Positions 34,794 to 47,047 are shown, numbered from the stretch's first letter. The stretch: DNA of 64,000 bases from Leclercia adecarboxylata (GCF_006874705.1 NZ_CP035382.1:1-64000), one strand, 5' to 3'. Made by a program: numbers and translations. The notes: generated from the letters alone by a model not told the origin.

Positions 34794-35357
34794 TTATGCC
34801 TGTACAGCCTGTTTACAACGGCGTGCCACCAGGGATGCGGCAAGAGACGCAATTTTTTCAGAGTCTTTTGAGGCGCTATTTCTGAGCACCAGGTTCCACT
34901 TACTGAGGACGTGTGCGTTAACGACCAGCTCGCTGTCCTGTTTTAAGCGGCCGTTCGATGAAAGCCAGTGCGCCACGTCGCCCCAGTCCCACAGCGGAGA
35001 CTGACCTTTAATGCGCTGGATAGGGCAAGGAAAATCGCCGCTTCCGCGGGTGCCGTCTTTTAGCATGGCGATTGCCTGGCGCGACATGTTGGTCATTTCG
35101 GCTATGTCGCTCAAACCGACAAGGGCGGAGTCGACAGATCCTACGATAGCGCCGATGCCCGCTGATTCGATATTGTCGACCGCTGAGGAGATGGCTGCAT
35201 CCAGGGATTCAGCTTCACGGTCAAACTCAACGTAGACGGAGCGGCCATATGCGCAAATCAGTGCATCGTCGCAGCCGCTTGCGTACAGCGCATCTTCCAG
35301 TCCTTCAGTCTCGTAAGTTACGCCTGATAGGGTCAGAATGAAGTTATAAAGCGCCAT
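34794..35357 (-). CDS. HTH protein, probable antitoxin/repressor of a HicA-like module
   Basis: A 187-aa protein. The first 90 residues look like an alpha/beta domain (MALYNFILTLSGVTYETEGL...VYVEFDREAESLDAAISSAV), with a helix-turn-helix around 92-110 (GLSDIAEMTNMSRQAIAMLK) of the AlpA/MerR kind and a tail with WDWGDVAHWL. It lies 78 nt downstream of a HicA-like gene. The pair and a palindrome over their promoter suggest an autoregulated toxin-antitoxin-like or regulatory system. Assignment of roles is inferred; no family name is certain. Confidence 0.6.
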   Translation of the reverse strand: MALYNFILTLSGVTYETEGLEDALYASGCDDALICAYGRSVYVEFDREAESLDAAISSAVDNIESAGIGAIVGSVDSALVGLSDIAEMTNMSRQAIAMLKDGTRGSGDFPCPIQRIKGQSPLWDWGDVAHWLSSNGRLKQDSELVVNAHVLSKWNLVLRNSASKDSEKIASLAASLVARRCKQAVQA

Positions 35358-35435
35358 AATACCTCTTTGTTTTATCGTCAGATATTGTCTCGTATTCGGT
35401 AAAGAGCAGCTGTTGCTGCCCTTTACCGGGCAAAA

Positions 35436-35660
35436 TCATGGACAGCGTTTTACGTTGCGGATGATTTGCATCGCATGGCTTTCTGCGTTTTTCGGCGTCG
35501 ACCATACGCTCATTTGGCAATCGCGATGTTCACCTTCAGGATTACCACAGCGTAACTTGCAGAAACAGTGCGCTGAATGACCGGGAGGAACCCAAATCCA
35601 GCCTCTCCGGAGGGCATATTCAATTGCCTCCTGAATATGCTTGTTCGGATGTTTCTTCAT
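35436..35660 (-). CDS. HicA-like small protein with Cys-rich insert
   Basis: A 74-aa protein: MKKHPNKHIQEAIEYALRRG, WIWVPPGHSAHCFCKLRC, then CQMSVWSTPKNAESHA. The order helix, G-x-S-A-H, strand, S-V-W-S-T-P, helix matches HicA-type double-stranded-RNA-binding toxins, with His31 as the likely key residue. Five Cys (32, 34, 38, 48, 73) are unusual and may bind metal. A strong ribosome site (GGAGG) precedes ATG. Confidence 0.6.
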   Translation of the reverse strand: MKKHPNKHIQEAIEYALRRGWIWVPPGHSAHCFCKLRCGNPEGEHRDCQMSVWSTPKNAESHAMQIIRNVKRCP

Positions 35661-35677
35661 TAGCCTCCGTTATTAAG

Positions 35678-35707
35678 ATGCTATTATGACTGTTGACATC
35701 TGTCAAC
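35678..35707 (-). promoter_or_regulatory. Promoter with operator palindrome of the HicA-like operon
   Basis: Minus strand: TTGACA (35701-35706), 17-nt spacer, TAGCAT (35678-35683). The perfect palindrome GTTGACA-TC-TGTCAAC (35692-35707) covers the -35 box. Start codon of the first gene is about 18 nt downstream. This is a typical autoregulation layout. Confidence 0.65.
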
Positions 35708-35854
35708 GATGATTTTATCACTCGACCGTTTGTTGCCTAGGGTCAGCAATGACCCTGGTGAGACTATCAGAATGGCTGAATTTGAAATAACGTAAGTCGC
35801 GGCAGGTTACTGATTCTGGTTGGATTGTCGTAATAAAGGATGAAACAGATGCAC

Positions 35855-35886
35855 AAAGAAAAATGCCACCTTTACAGGTGGCATTT
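35855..35886 (-). terminator. Terminator of the tar-cheZ operon
   Basis: An 11-bp perfect stem AAATGCCACCT/AGGTGGCATTT with GTAA loop on the minus strand and a TTCTTT tail. It lies 120 nt after cheZ, between REP units and the HicA-like promoter. Confidence 0.75.
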
Positions 35887-35888
35887 CT

Positions 35889-35983
35889 GCCGGGTGGCGC
35901 TGCGCTTACCCGGCCTACAACACCCTGCAATATCGAAATATGTGCGGTCTTTGTAGGCCTGTGCAAGCGAAGCGCCGCCAGGC
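35889..35983. repeat. REP/BIME-like palindrome pair
   Basis: Two imperfect palindromes (35889-35914 with GCCGGG...CCCGGC, and 35953-35983 with GGCCTG...CAGGC) in opposite orientation. Same type as at 26764-26878 and 49313-49409. Confidence 0.8.
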
Positions 35984-36005
35984 GATTCCAGCCGGGCTCA
36001 GGCTA

Positions 36006-36650
36006 TCAGAACCCTAAGCTGTCCAGCAGGTCGTCGACCTGATCCTGGCTTGCCACGACACCGGCTTTGGTGGTATCGAGCTGCGGGCCATTCAACAGGC
36101 TTTCGTTTTCGCGTTGTGGACGCGCGGAAGGTTCCGGCATGTTCTCCAGCAGCACCATCAACAGCTGACGTTCAATCTCCTGGATCACATCCATCATGCG
36201 CTTGATCACCTGACCGGTAAGGTCCTGGAAATCCTGCGCCATCATGATCTCCAGCAGCTGCGCGTTGGTGAAGCTGGTATGGCCCGGCACATCGCCAAGG
36301 TACTGACGAGTATCGGTGACCAGTTCGCGGGCGTCGGAGAGTTCGATTGGATTTTCGAACCACTCATCCCAGCGTTTGGTCAGCGCTTTCGCGCCTTTTT
36401 CCATCTCATCCTGATGCGGCTGCGACGCTTCAACACTGTTCAGCGCACGCTCTGCCGCCTGGGCAGTCATTTGCACAACATAATCAAGACGATCGCGGGC
36501 ATCGGGAATCGCTTCCGCCGCTTCTGCAATCGCCTGATCCAGTCCCAGCTCACGCAGGCTGTCGCGCAGCATGCGCGTCAAGCTGCCGATCCGGGCAATT
36601 ATGTCGCCGGGTGAATGCTCATCCGTGGGTTTAATCGAAGGCTGCATCAT
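36006..36650 (-). CDS. cheZ: CheY-P phosphatase CheZ
   Basis: A 214-aa helical protein that dephosphorylates CheY-P. The catalytic Gln is in [16 protein letters not shown] (about residues 143-150), and the C-terminal CheY-binding helix is [12 protein letters not shown]. Last gene of tar-tap-cheRBYZ; starts 10 nt after cheY. Confidence 0.98.
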   Translation of the reverse strand: MMQPSIKPTDEHSPGDIIARIGSLTRMLRDSLRELGLDQAIAEAAEAIPDARDRLDYVVQMTAQAAERALNSVEASQPHQDEMEKGAKALTKRWDEWFENPIELSDARELVTDTRQYLGDVPGHTSFTNAQLLEIMMAQDFQDLTGQVIKRMMDVIQEIERQLLMVLLENMPEPSARPQRENESLLNGPQLDTTKAGVVASQDQVDDLLDSLGF

Positions 36651-36660
36651 CTCCCGTACC

Positions 36661-38112
<1,452 letters not shown>

Positions 38113-38116
<4 letters not shown>

Positions 38117-38982
38117 GCTTTATCCTTACTCAGCGCATATACCGTCTGCCCACGCAGGCTAAACTCGCGCACGAGATTGCTGAAATTCTCCGAGTGCCCG
38201 GCAAACAGTAATCCGTCCGGCTTGAGCAACGGTACAAAGCGGCGCAGGATCTCCTGCTGCGTCGTTTTGTCGAAATAGATCATCACATTACGGCAGAAAA
38301 TGGCGTCAAACGGCCCCGCCACGTTGTACTGTTTCTCCAGCAGATTGACCATGGAGAACTCCACCGCATTCGCCAGTTCGCTGCGCACCCGCACCAGCCC
38401 ATCGTGCGGGCCGGTGCCGCGCATGAAGTAGCGCTGAAGCTGCTGTGGCGACAAGGTTTTCAGCTCGTCCTGGCGATAGATACCGCTCTGCGCTTTTTGC
38501 AGCACTTCGGTATCGATATCGCTGGCGACCACCTTCCAGCGGCCCGGCGCGGTACCCAGGGTATCGGCCAGGGTGATGGCGAGCGAGTAAGGCTCTTCAC
38601 CGGTCGAGGCCGCCGCACTCCAGACGCGATACTCGCCGCCGCTGCGGCGGCGGGCATGCTCCGCCAGCACCGGGAAGTGGTGAGCTTCCCGGAAAAAGGC
38701 GGTCAGGTTGGTGGTCAGCGAGTTGATAAACGCCTGCCACTCCGCGCTGTTCGGGTTCGCTTCCAGCATGCCGAGGTAGCGACCAAAATCATCCAGCTCG
38801 AGCGTGCGCAAGCGACGCACAAGACGGTTGTAGACCATGTCCCGCTTGTGATCGGCAAGCACAATCCCCGCGCGCTGGTAGATTAACTGACATATCCGAC
38901 GGAAATGCGCATCGGACAGCGCGAGGCGCTGTGTCATCTGTAACAATAATGACGATTGCCCTGAGGGCAGTGGTGATGTCAT
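38113..38982 (-). CDS. cheR: Chemotaxis protein methyltransferase CheR
   Basis: A 289-aa SAM-dependent enzyme methylating receptor glutamates. N-terminal helical domain (to about 90), SAM-binding segment [20 protein letters not shown] (about 120-139) and [15 protein letters not shown]. Between tap and cheB. Confidence 0.98.
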
Positions 38983-39001
38983 AGCGCCTTCTTAATCACG
39001 T

Positions 39002-40603
39002 TCAGGTTCCGACTGGAACGGCCTGCGACCGCCCGACTTCTGTAACTGTTTCAACACGTTCATTCACATTAAATACCGCGACCAGCGAGGTCAGATGATC
39101 CGCCTGTCCGGCTAACTGGTCGGTGGCGGCCGCGGCTTCTTCTACCAGCGCGGCGTTCTGCTGCGTCACCTGATCCATCTGGCTGACGGCCAGCGCTACC
39201 TGCTCAATCCCGCGACGCTGTTCATCGGATGCCGAGGCGATTTCGCCCATAATGTCGTTCACCTGGGTGACCGAGCTGACGATTTCAGTCATGGTTTTCG
39301 CTGCGGTATCCACCAGCTCCGACCCCTGCTGCACCCGCGATACCGACTCTTCAATCAGCACCTTGATCTCTTTTGCCGCATTGGCGCTGCGGCTCGCCAG
39401 GTTGCGCACTTCGCCCGCCACCACCGCAAAACCACGCCCCTGCTCGCCCGCACGGGCGGCTTCCACCGCGGCGTTCAGCGCCAGAATGTTGGTCTGGAAC
39501 GCAATGCCGTCGATGACGCTGATGATGTCGCCAATCTTCTGTGAACTGGTGGCGATCTGATTCATGGTGTTCGCCACGCGGGAAGCCTGTTCGCCCCCCT
39601 TCTTCGCCGTCTGGGCCGCGCTCTTCGCCAGACCGGAAGCCTGACGGGCGTTGTCGGCGTTCTGCCCGACGGTGGCGGTCAACTGCTCCATGCTGGCGGC
39701 CGTTTGTGCCAGCGACGCGGCCTGCTGTTCGGTGCGCGACGAGAGATCGTTATTGCCTTCGGCAATCTCCGAGATCCCGGTGTGCATGGCATAGCTGCCC
39801 TGACGCACCTCGGTTACCGTTTCGCGCAGCGAGCCCTGCATCGCTTTCAGGCTGGCGAAAATAGCCGAAATTTCGTTTTTGCCGTACACCGCCACCGGCC
39901 GCGCCAGATCGCCCTTCGCAATGCTGTCGAAATGGCTGCTGATGATCGCCAGCGGCTGAACGATCATCCTGCGTGACCACCACAGCGCGGCGCTGGTCAG
40001 TATCGCGGTCAACACAATCATGGTGGCGAAAATCACGCCGGACATGTGGTAGCTGGTGCGGCTGTCGTTACCCGCGGCCTGCACAAACAGATTTATCTCC
40101 TGCTGCCAGGCCTCGGTGCTGGCGTCAAACGCCGCCTGCGACTCCTGTACCGGTGCGGTGAGGAAATCCGACAGCTGGTTGTTTTCCAGCCAGGTCGCCT
40201 GATGTTCCAGATCGCTGTACCACTGACTGAACGCACCCTGCATCGCTTTTTTCAGCTCGCTGTCTTTCGCGCCGATCGCTGGCTGTTCGTTAAAGGATTT
40301 GAACATGCCGTCAGCCTGCTTCAGGCTGCTGCGCGCGGTGGTCATCAGCGCCTTGATGTCATCAGGCGGATAACTCAGCGCGGTCAGGGTGCCCGCTTTA
40401 TTCAGCGCCGTGCTGGCCTGCAGCAGAACGGCGCGGCTCTGCGTCAGTAGCGCGCGCTGTTGGTTGCTGCTCTGCATCTCCTGCAAGTTCTGATAACCAT
40501 CGCGAAAAGCCCAAAACGACAAGCCGTTACTGCCAACCTGCAACACCCCACAGACAATCAAAATCAAAAACAGGGTGGTCGAGATACGAATACGATTTAA
40601 CAT
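39002..40603 (-). CDS. tap: Methyl-accepting chemotaxis protein Tap (dipeptide receptor)
   Basis: A 533-aa receptor with TM1 (about 7-30), periplasmic domain, TM2 (about 190-215), HAMP, and a signalling domain with the hairpin tip [21 protein letters not shown]-terminus [19 protein letters not shown] and periplasmic [13 protein letters not shown] match E. coli Tap. It lacks the C-terminal NWETF pentapeptide, as a low-abundance receptor should. The start at 40603 is by homology. Confidence 0.95.
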   Translation of the reverse strand: MLNRIRISTTLFLILIVCGVLQVGSNGLSFWAFRDGYQNLQEMQSSNQQRALLTQSRAVLLQASTALNKAGTLTALSYPPDDIKALMTTARSSLKQADGMFKSFNEQPAIGAKDSELKKAMQGAFSQWYSDLEHQATWLENNQLSDFLTAPVQESQAAFDASTEAWQQEINLFVQAAGNDSRTSYHMSGVIFATMIVLTAILTSAALWWSRRMIVQPLAIISSHFDSIAKGDLARPVAVYGKNEISAIFASLKAMQGSLRETVTEVRQGSYAMHTGISEIAEGNNDLSSRTEQQAASLAQTAASMEQLTATVGQNADNARQASGLAKSAAQTAKKGGEQASRVANTMNQIATSSQKIGDIISVIDGIAFQTNILALNAAVEAARAGEQGRGFAVVAGEVRNLASRSANAAKEIKVLIEESVSRVQQGSELVDTAAKTMTEIVSSVTQVNDIMGEIASASDEQRRGIEQVALAVSQMDQVTQQNAALVEEAAAATDQLAGQADHLTSLVAVFNVNERVETVTEVGRSQAVPVGT

Positions 40604-40647
40604 CCACGCTCCCATTTAGCGGCCAGCAGCCGCGATTTAACGTTCGA

Positions 40648-42303
40648 TCAAAATGTTTCCCAGTTATCATCTTTCCCGGTGGTCAGCGCGCGTACGTGGG
40701 CCGGTGCATTGACCGGCGCTGCCGGTTGCTGGCCGGCACGCGATGACACCGTTTTTCCAGGTGCAGAAGTAAGACGAAACGCCGAAACGGCCATCTTCAG
40801 ACGGCTCGCCTGCTCTTCCAGTTGCGCCGCAGCGGTAGCGGACTCCTGAACCAGCGCGGCGTTTTGTTGTGTGACACGATCCATTTCCGATACCGCCAGG
40901 GCGACCTGGTCGATACCACGACTCTGCTCATCAGAGGCCGAGGCGATTTCACCCATGATGTCGGTCACGCGCGTTACCGCGTTGACGATGTCATTCATGG
41001 TTTCTCCCGCACTTTCCACCAGCACCGAGCCGGTATCCACGCGCGCGACAGAATCTTCAATCAGGGCTTTGATCTCTTTGGCCGCGTTGGCGCTGCGGCT
41101 GGCGAGGTTACGTACTTCTCCGGCCACTACCGCAAATCCACGACCCTGCTCACCGGCACGCGCGGCTTCCACCGCGGCGTTCAGCGCCAGGATGTTGGTC
41201 TGGAAAGCGATACCGTCGATCACGCTGATGATGTCAGCGATCTTCTTCGAGCTGCCGGCGATGTCGTGCATGGTTTTCACCACGCCATCCACCACCTTGC
41301 CGCCGCGCTGTGCGGTTTCCGAGGCGCTGTTCGCCAGCTGTGACGCCTGACGGGCGTTATCGGCGTTCTGCTTCACGGTAGCAGTGAGCTGCTCCATGCT
41401 CGCCGCGGTCTCTTCCAGCGCCGATGCCTGCTGCTCGGTGCGGGAGGAGAGATCGTTGTTGCCCATCGCGATTTCGCTGGTGCCGGTGTAGATGGCATCC
41501 GAGCCCTGGCGCACGTTGGCAACCGTCTCGCTCAGGGAGCGCTGCATATGGTCAACGGTGACGGCCAGCTGGGTGATTTCGCTGCGCCCGGCGATGGTCA
41601 GGCTCTGGGTCAGATCGCCGCTGGCAATCTGGCGAATATGGTTGATAACGCGATTTAACGGATTGAGCAGGGTATGGCGGATGCCGTACCAGACGCCTAC
41701 CAGCACGATCGCCAGCGCCAGGGCGAGGATCCCCATCTGCCATTTGGCAAAGGTGTAATCTTTCACGCTGGCGTTGAATGCTTCCTGGTTACGCGCATCG
41801 GACGCGGTAACATAATCCCGCAGGGCGGTGCCCAGCGCGTTCTGCTTTGACTGGGTGGCCTGGGCGAAATAGGCGTCCATATTGCCGCTCTCGAGGAACT
41901 GGATCAGCTCCGTCAGCGCCGCGGCATACTCCTGGTATTTGTCATTGATGGTCTGACTCACCTGCGCCATCGACGGCTGTGGCGTGATGGCGCTGTAAGC
42001 CTTGAAGTGTTTGTCCGCTTCCGCCAGCGTCGTGCGGGCGCTGTTGATCAGTTCAGGTTGCGGCTTAGCGGGATCCGTCGCCATGCGCGCGGAGGCGCGG
42101 CTCAGGTTGATGCGCGTTTGCAGCAGGTAATCCCAGGTGGAGGTGATTTCGCTTTGTTGAACGCGGAATTCGTTAGAAACCGCAAAACTGTCCTGGTTGG
42201 CTTTAATAGAAGAGAAAAACAGACTGCCGGAAACGAGCTGTAACAGAGCGAAGACAGCCAGCACCAACATCAGCATTGTAACAACGCGCATACGGTTCAA
42301 CAT
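40648..42303 (-). CDS. tar: Methyl-accepting chemotaxis protein Tar (aspartate-type)
   Basis: A 551-aa receptor, TM1 and TM2 flanking a four-helix ligand domain with [15 protein letters not shown] (Arg positions matching the aspartate site of Tar), HAMP, and the same signalling hairpin as Tap. It ends in NWETF, the CheR/CheB tether. First gene of the meche operon; a sigma-28 promoter lies 32 nt upstream. Confidence 0.95.
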   Translation of the reverse strand: MLNRMRVVTMLMLVLAVFALLQLVSGSLFFSSIKANQDSFAVSNEFRVQQSEITSTWDYLLQTRINLSRASARMATDPAKPQPELINSARTTLAEADKHFKAYSAITPQPSMAQVSQTINDKYQEYAAALTELIQFLESGNMDAYFAQATQSKQNALGTALRDYVTASDARNQEAFNASVKDYTFAKWQMGILALALAIVLVGVWYGIRHTLLNPLNRVINHIRQIASGDLTQSLTIAGRSEITQLAVTVDHMQRSLSETVANVRQGSDAIYTGTSEIAMGNNDLSSRTEQQASALEETAASMEQLTATVKQNADNARQASQLANSASETAQRGGKVVDGVVKTMHDIAGSSKKIADIISVIDGIAFQTNILALNAAVEAARAGEQGRGFAVVAGEVRNLASRSANAAKEIKALIEDSVARVDTGSVLVESAGETMNDIVNAVTRVTDIMGEIASASDEQSRGIDQVALAVSEMDRVTQQNAALVQESATAAAQLEEQASRLKMAVSAFRLTSAPGKTVSSRAGQQPAAPVNAPAHVRALTTGKDDNWETF

Positions 42304-42334
42304 ACAACACCTTCTTATGAATTTGTTCTCGGTG

Positions 42335-42361
42335 TTATCGGCACAACTGACGGGAACTTTA
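42335..42361 (-). promoter_or_regulatory. Sigma-28 (FliA) promoter of tar
   Basis: Minus strand TAAAGTTC (42354-42361), 11-nt spacer, GCCGATAA (42335-42342), matching the class III flagellar consensus. It lies between the pilus adhesin stop and tar, so the meche operon keeps its own promoter. Confidence 0.92.
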
Positions 42362-42386
42362 CATTTGCGAAAGGGAAAAGCGTGGG

Positions 42387-43352
42387 TCAGAACGCGACGT
42401 CGACGACCAGGGTGTCGCTGTAATTACCGGCGGGGGGAGTGGTCTGATTAGTCAGGACGCGGGCGGTGTAGTTGTAGCTGCGTAACAGCCCGTCGGCGCT
42501 CACCTGCGAAGAGGCACCGCTGGACCAGCGTTCGCTGCCGCTGCTTCCCCAGCGATTGGCGGTCGCTTCTTTATAGATCTCATAGCTCATGCGGTTATTG
42601 CCGCTGGCCATCCGGCGCACGTTATTGCTGGCGTTAGCACCGTTATTGATGCCGATGGTATAGACGCTGCCTTTGGTGCAGGTCACCGAGATAGCCTGCG
42701 AGACGGTGGGGAAATTCTGCACCAGCGGCGCGCTGTTGAAGTTGACGTTCGGGGTGGTCATGGCGCTGCAGTCGTTGGTGACCGTCATGTTGAGGGTGAT
42801 GCTGGTCAGCACGGTGCCGGTTTGCGGCGTGGTACATAATCCCAGCGCGCCCAAAAAGCAGACGTTGTAGCTTACGCTGAAGTTGAGGGTCACCTGATAG
42901 GGCCCGGCGCTGACGTTCTGTCCGGCGAGGGTGCGAAAATAGAGCGGGATGTTGTACTGGTTTGAACCGAGCAGAGTTAACAGCGACGTACCGTTCCAGG
43001 TGTAGCTCTTGCCTGTCAGCACTTCGCTGCTGCTGTTGCACGTAGACTGGCCGCACAGACGGATGGGGATCGCATCGGTGATAGCGGCGTTATCGGTGCG
43101 CTTCATCGTGCCGCGGCTGTTGGCGGCAATCGTGGCTCCGGTGAAGGTGAGGGTCACCGAATCGTTGGTCAACAAACTGAGCACCTTATCGCAGTTCACC
43201 ACCAGCGTGCCGGTGGTTGCCACTTCATTGCTGCCGCTGAGGGCAAACGAGGTCACGCTGCCAAAGCTGGCATTGACGGTGCTGACCCGGCAGGCTCCCC
43301 AGCTGGTCGCCGAAAAGAGAAGCAATCCTACCAACAGAAGCAGGCGTTTCAT
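42387..43352 (-). CDS. Archaic pilus tip adhesin (spore coat U domains, CsuE-like)
   Basis: A 321-aa secreted protein with signal peptide [19 protein letters not shown] and two SCPU-type domains (about 20-165 and 190-321), each with Cys pairs. The second ends in [16 protein letters not shown], the typical donor-strand-accepting end. By analogy with CsuE it forms the tip and binds surfaces. Last gene of a five-gene operon; overlaps the usher by 4 nt. No terminator separates it from tar. Confidence 0.85.
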   Translation of the reverse strand: MKRLLLLVGLLLFSATSWGACRVSTVNASFGSVTSFALSGSNEVATTGTLVVNCDKVLSLLTNDSVTLTFTGATIAANSRGTMKRTDNAAITDAIPIRLCGQSTCNSSSEVLTGKSYTWNGTSLLTLLGSNQYNIPLYFRTLAGQNVSAGPYQVTLNFSVSYNVCFLGALGLCTTPQTGTVLTSITLNMTVTNDCSAMTTPNVNFNSAPLVQNFPTVSQAISVTCTKGSVYTIGINNGANASNNVRRMASGNNRMSYEIYKEATANRWGSSGSERWSSGASSQVSADGLLRSYNYTARVLTNQTTPPAGNYSDTLVVDVAF

Positions 43353-45733
43353 GGCTGCACCCGGCAGGTCAGCGGACCGTAAGTTTGCAGCTTATGCTCC
43401 GGGTTCGCCGCCAGCGTCAGGGTGACATGGCAGCCTTTGCCCTCCGGCGTGATGACGTCGAGCGGGTTGACGTCCGCCAGATCTTCCAGCCAGGCGATGC
43501 CATCATAGCCCACCACCACCGGCTTGCGCCCCTGGCGTCGCACCTGGCTGCCCAGCGGGATCGCCTCCCCTGCCCCGTCGTGGAGGATCACGCTGGCGAC
43601 CCGCTCCTGCTCCATCGGGAAATCCACCAGATAGCCGCTGTTACGCCGCAGGGCGATGCGGCGTTCGGTCTCCTTCAGGCGGGTATCGGCGGGTAAATTA
43701 AGGGTGTTAATGCTGTAGCTGGCCGGGTAATAGGCGGATACGCCGCTAATCAGCAGATAACCGTTACGGTTGGTTTTGCCCACCGGCTGGTTCTCATAGC
43801 TGACCGGCACGTCCGGCTGTCCGTCGGTGCTGACGACCACAAAGGCGTCGTTGATTTTGTTGGCGGCAAACAGCTCCCCGTCCATCAGCACTACCGCGCC
43901 CATCGCCTCGCCCCACCAGGTCATCATGTCGCGCTCGCCGTAGCCGCCGCCCTGCAGCTCAATATTGTTGTTACGCCACCCCAGGGTGGCCTGCTGATAG
44001 TTGCTGGCCTGCGACTGGCGCGCCCACGCCATATTCCAGCTGAAGCCACCGTCGGTGGGCATGGAGTGGTTATAGTTGAGCCGCTGGGTGCTGCCGGCAT
44101 CCGGGGTGTTTTCCAGGGTGATGGCGGCGCTGTCGCGCTCCCCCAGCGGGATCTGCAGCGACAGGGCCACCGTCCAGTCGCCCTGCTGTCGATCCCGGCT
44201 GGCGGCGAGATAAATACTGCTGCTGCCCCATAGATTACGGCTCCAGGAGAGGTTCAGCAGCTCGGTTTTCTTATCGTCGAAACTCTGCACGCCGATCCAT
44301 GCCGCGCCGATATTGCCATAGTCGCCAAGGTTAAAGGTCAGGGAATACTGATCGGTGTTGCGGCTCAGGCTGGCGATGGGCTGGTCGTGTTCATCGTAGA
44401 CGGTCGGCTGGTCGTAAAGCGCGAGGTTGCCGAAGCCGCGATCGCGACGGCTGTGCTGGGTGGCAATGCTGAAGGCGTTGGTGCTGTACTGGTAGCCCCA
44501 GTTGACCTGCCCGCCGGTTTCGCCGCGCATCTTGCTTTGCGTCCAGGCGCTGTTCACCACCCCCAGACGCCCCAGCTTGACGATGGTTCCGGCCCCGCCC
44601 AGCGCCAGCTCCTCCGCCCCTTCAACGTGGCCTTCCAGCGTCAGCCAGTCGGTCAGCCCGTAGCGGTATGAGCCGCTGCCCGCCGCCGGGCCGTAGTCAA
44701 AATTCTTGATGCCGTAGTTGCGGCGCAGACTGCCGAGGGTCATGGCCCCGTCGCTAAGCCCCTGGCGAAGCAGATCGCTGGTGACGTAGAACGGCATGGT
44801 GGTACTCACCTGGCGGCCCAGCGCATCGGTAGTGACCAGCACCGCATCCCCCGCGCCGTTGATGTAGGGCAAATTGGTGAGGGTGAACGGCCCCGGCTGC
44901 AAACGGGTGGAGCCCGCCCGGTAGCCATTGACGAACAGATCCACCGAGGTGGGCACCGCCGCTTCACCCGAGAATTCGGGCAGCGGCCAGGTGACGAGGT
45001 CCGGGCGCAGGGAGAAATCGCGGCCGTAACTGATGCCGCCCATGCGCACGCTGCTGCTCCAGCTCAGGGCATCGCTGATCACATCCCCGGCGGTCCAGGT
45101 GGTGGCGTCTTCTTCATCGGTGATCGTCAGGGTGGTGTCGTAGCGCACGTACCCCTCCTCCTGACCGCTACCGCCGGACAAGTTTTTCCGCACATAGCCG
45201 GTGGAGGATAACGATCCCCGGTCGTCAAAATAGCGAAACTCATGCCACAGGGAGGCCTGGCCGCCGCTGTGTTCGGTGTGGTTGGTATAGAAGTCGTAGT
45301 TGAGCAGCGCCCCTTTACCAAAATGGGGGGTACTGCGCGCCATCTGGCCGCTGAAGGGGGTGACGCGCGCGCCAATCCACTCCCGCGGAACGCTGAGCAG
45401 CAGCCGTTGCCCGGTGCTGTCATACTCGGCGCGCACGTCCGTCAGACGGCTGACGTTCACCTCTCCCGGCGGGACGTGTTCGGCGGGTAATCCGGCGCGG
45501 CGCAGATCGGCGCTGGCGACCAGATACTCCTCCTGCCGCCGGGTGACGGGCACCACCAGCCCGGTATCGTAATGGTTGACGATCAGCACCAGCTGGAATA
45601 CGGCCTCGTCACTCATCGACTGCGGCACCGGCGGCGGAGGCAACATATCGTCACCGGGATCGGCCCAGCTTGCGGAACTGACGCAGAGCAGGATTAGCAT
45701 CGACGGCTTCAGTTGACGGGGGCCGACTGCCAT
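43349..45733 (-). CDS. Outer membrane usher of the archaic pilus (CsuD-like)
   Basis: A 794-aa usher. Signal region (LKPSMLILLCVSSASWA), N-terminal chaperone-binding domain, beta-barrel with plug, and C-terminal domains. Conserved stretches are FYTNHTEHSGGQASLWHEFR, PTSVDLFVNGYRAGS and LVTTDALGRQVSTTMPFYV. It overlaps the chaperone end by 25 nt. Confidence 0.9.
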   Translation of the reverse strand: MAVGPRQLKPSMLILLCVSSASWADPGDDMLPPPPVPQSMSDEAVFQLVLIVNHYDTGLVVPVTRRQEEYLVASADLRRAGLPAEHVPPGEVNVSRLTDVRAEYDSTGQRLLLSVPREWIGARVTPFSGQMARSTPHFGKGALLNYDFYTNHTEHSGGQASLWHEFRYFDDRGSLSSTGYVRKNLSGGSGQEEGYVRYDTTLTITDEEDATTWTAGDVISDALSWSSSVRMGGISYGRDFSLRPDLVTWPLPEFSGEAAVPTSVDLFVNGYRAGSTRLQPGPFTLTNLPYINGAGDAVLVTTDALGRQVSTTMPFYVTSDLLRQGLSDGAMTLGSLRRNYGIKNFDYGPAAGSGSYRYGLTDWLTLEGHVEGAEELALGGAGTIVKLGRLGVVNSAWTQSKMRGETGGQVNWGYQYSTNAFSIATQHSRRDRGFGNLALYDQPTVYDEHDQPIASLSRNTDQYSLTFNLGDYGNIGAAWIGVQSFDDKKTELLNLSWSRNLWGSSSIYLAASRDRQQGDWTVALSLQIPLGERDSAAITLENTPDAGSTQRLNYNHSMPTDGGFSWNMAWARQSQASNYQQATLGWRNNNIELQGGGYGERDMMTWWGEAMGAVVLMDGELFAANKINDAFVVVSTDGQPDVPVSYENQPVGKTNRNGYLLISGVSAYYPASYSINTLNLPADTRLKETERRIALRRNSGYLVDFPMEQERVASVILHDGAGEAIPLGSQVRRQGRKPVVVGYDGIAWLEDLADVNPLDVITPEGKGCHVTLTLAANPEHKLQTYGPLTCRVQP

Positions 45734-46467
45734 TGCGTGTCCCGGGCATTAATTTGCGCACGCATCTGGCCCGGGTGGTCCATCCCTGACGGTAGCGGCC
45801 AGCTGCGGGCGCTGCCCGGCAGCACGTAACCCAGCAGGCCATCTGCCAGAGTGCGACTCTGCCCCCCCTGTTGCAGCGTCACCTGACTGAGTCGGACATG
45901 CACATCGCCCTGATTACGGACCTGCAAGGCCGGCTGGCCATTCTCGCGGACCACCCGCCAGTTGAGATCCCGCGTCTCGACCAGCGCATGGTGCGCGCCG
46001 TCCTTAATGGTGGCAATTCCCTGCCCGTAGACAAACAGCGGAATGGAGTAACGCATCTGCAGCTTCAACCCCATCTGCGGGGTCTCCTTATCCTGCGGCT
46101 GGGGGATCTCATCCACGATGATGCGGTAGGCTTGCTCCACCCCCATCGGCACCTCGCTCTGTTTAATCAGGCGGATTAACTGCTTGCTGCCCTTAGCGAT
46201 AGTGACAATCGGCGGGCTGGCCACCACCTCCTGCTGGGCGGTGTAGCGTTCGAGACCGTTTTCCTGCCGCCAGCGCACAATCCGCACCTGCATGGTGGTG
46301 GCGCTGGTGCCCTGGTTCTGCACCCACAGCTCCGTGGCTTTGGTATCCGCCGACAGCCACGGGTCGATGGGCCACAGCAGAATGGTGGCCGCCCCGTGGG
46401 CGGTATTGAGCGTCGCGCCCAGCGCCATCAGCAGACAGAGCGTGCGATATCCCGAAAATGCCTTCAT
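45709..46467 (-). CDS. Periplasmic pilus chaperone (CsuC-like)
   Basis: A 252-aa two-Ig-domain chaperone with signal peptide (to about residue 25, TLNTAHGA). ELWVQNQGTSATTMQVRIV, then KQLIRLIKQSEVPMGVEQAYRI, is the conserved subunit-binding edge. C-terminus includes GYVLPGSARSWPLP. It donates the G1 strand to SCPU subunits. Confidence 0.9.
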   Translation of the reverse strand: MKAFSGYRTLCLLMALGATLNTAHGAATILLWPIDPWLSADTKATELWVQNQGTSATTMQVRIVRWRQENGLERYTAQQEVVASPPIVTIAKGSKQLIRLIKQSEVPMGVEQAYRIIVDEIPQPQDKETPQMGLKLQMRYSIPLFVYGQGIATIKDGAHHALVETRDLNWRVVRENGQPALQVRNQGDVHVRLSQVTLQQGGQSRTLADGLLGYVLPGSARSWPLPSGMDHPGQMRAQINARDTQWQSAPVN

Positions 46468-46483
46468 TGTCCTTCTCCCTTTG

Positions 46484-47032
46484 TCACCACGACAGGGTCA
46501 CGGTGAGTTGATCGGAATAATTTCCGGCCGGGCTGAACCCGGTCAGAAGCGCCACACCAAAAAGCGGTAGCGCAATATTGTTGCTGTTGGTGTAAGCCAC
46601 AGACACCGCCTGGTTAACCCCGATCTCACTGTTGGCCGCCAGGGAACTGCTGCTGTACAGGCGGTACGGCACCTGATTTGTCCCGCCGGCCCGCTGCATA
46701 TTGCGCACCGAGGTGTAGTGCTGACCGCCGTCGATACTCATGCTCAGCGCCACGCCGGGCGTGCAGGCGATGGACAGCGCGCCGTTCGGCACAAAGCTGG
46801 TATTCACCGCTCCCCGCTCCACCCCGTTACGGGTGCCAAAGTCCAGGGTACCCAGAAGACCACCGCTGCCTGCGGCGACCGAACAGCCGGGGGTGATGGT
46901 GGCGCTCACCTGAAAGGATTGCGTCGTCACCGCATGGCCGTTTCCCGCCGCAAGCAGCAGCATGCTCAGGACAAAAAAAGCGCGCAGCCTGCCCTCTCCC
47001 GTATGTCGGAGCGTTTGTTTATCCACGCTCAT
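46484..47032 (-). CDS. Archaic pilus minor subunit (spore coat U domain)
   Basis: A 182-aa secreted pilin. Signal region with long n-region (RAFFVLSMLLLAAGNGHA), then a SCPU domain: SATITPGCSVAAGSGGLLGT, TLDFGTRNGVERGAVN, and end PAGNYSDQLTVTLSW. In Csu systems such subunits act as adaptors. Lies 16 nt upstream of the chaperone. Confidence 0.85.
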   Translation of the reverse strand: MSVDKQTLRHTGEGRLRAFFVLSMLLLAAGNGHAVTTQSFQVSATITPGCSVAAGSGGLLGTLDFGTRNGVERGAVNTSFVPNGALSIACTPGVALSMSIDGGQHYTSVRNMQRAGGTNQVPYRLYSSSSLAANSEIGVNQAVSVAYTNSNNIALPLFGVALLTGFSPAGNYSDQLTVTLSW

Positions 47033-47047
47033 TGAAACGTGCTGGCG

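Noticed and set aside
35718..35966. 82-codon minus-strand frame between cheZ and the HicA-like gene
   Set aside because: It consists of REP units and the che operon terminator.
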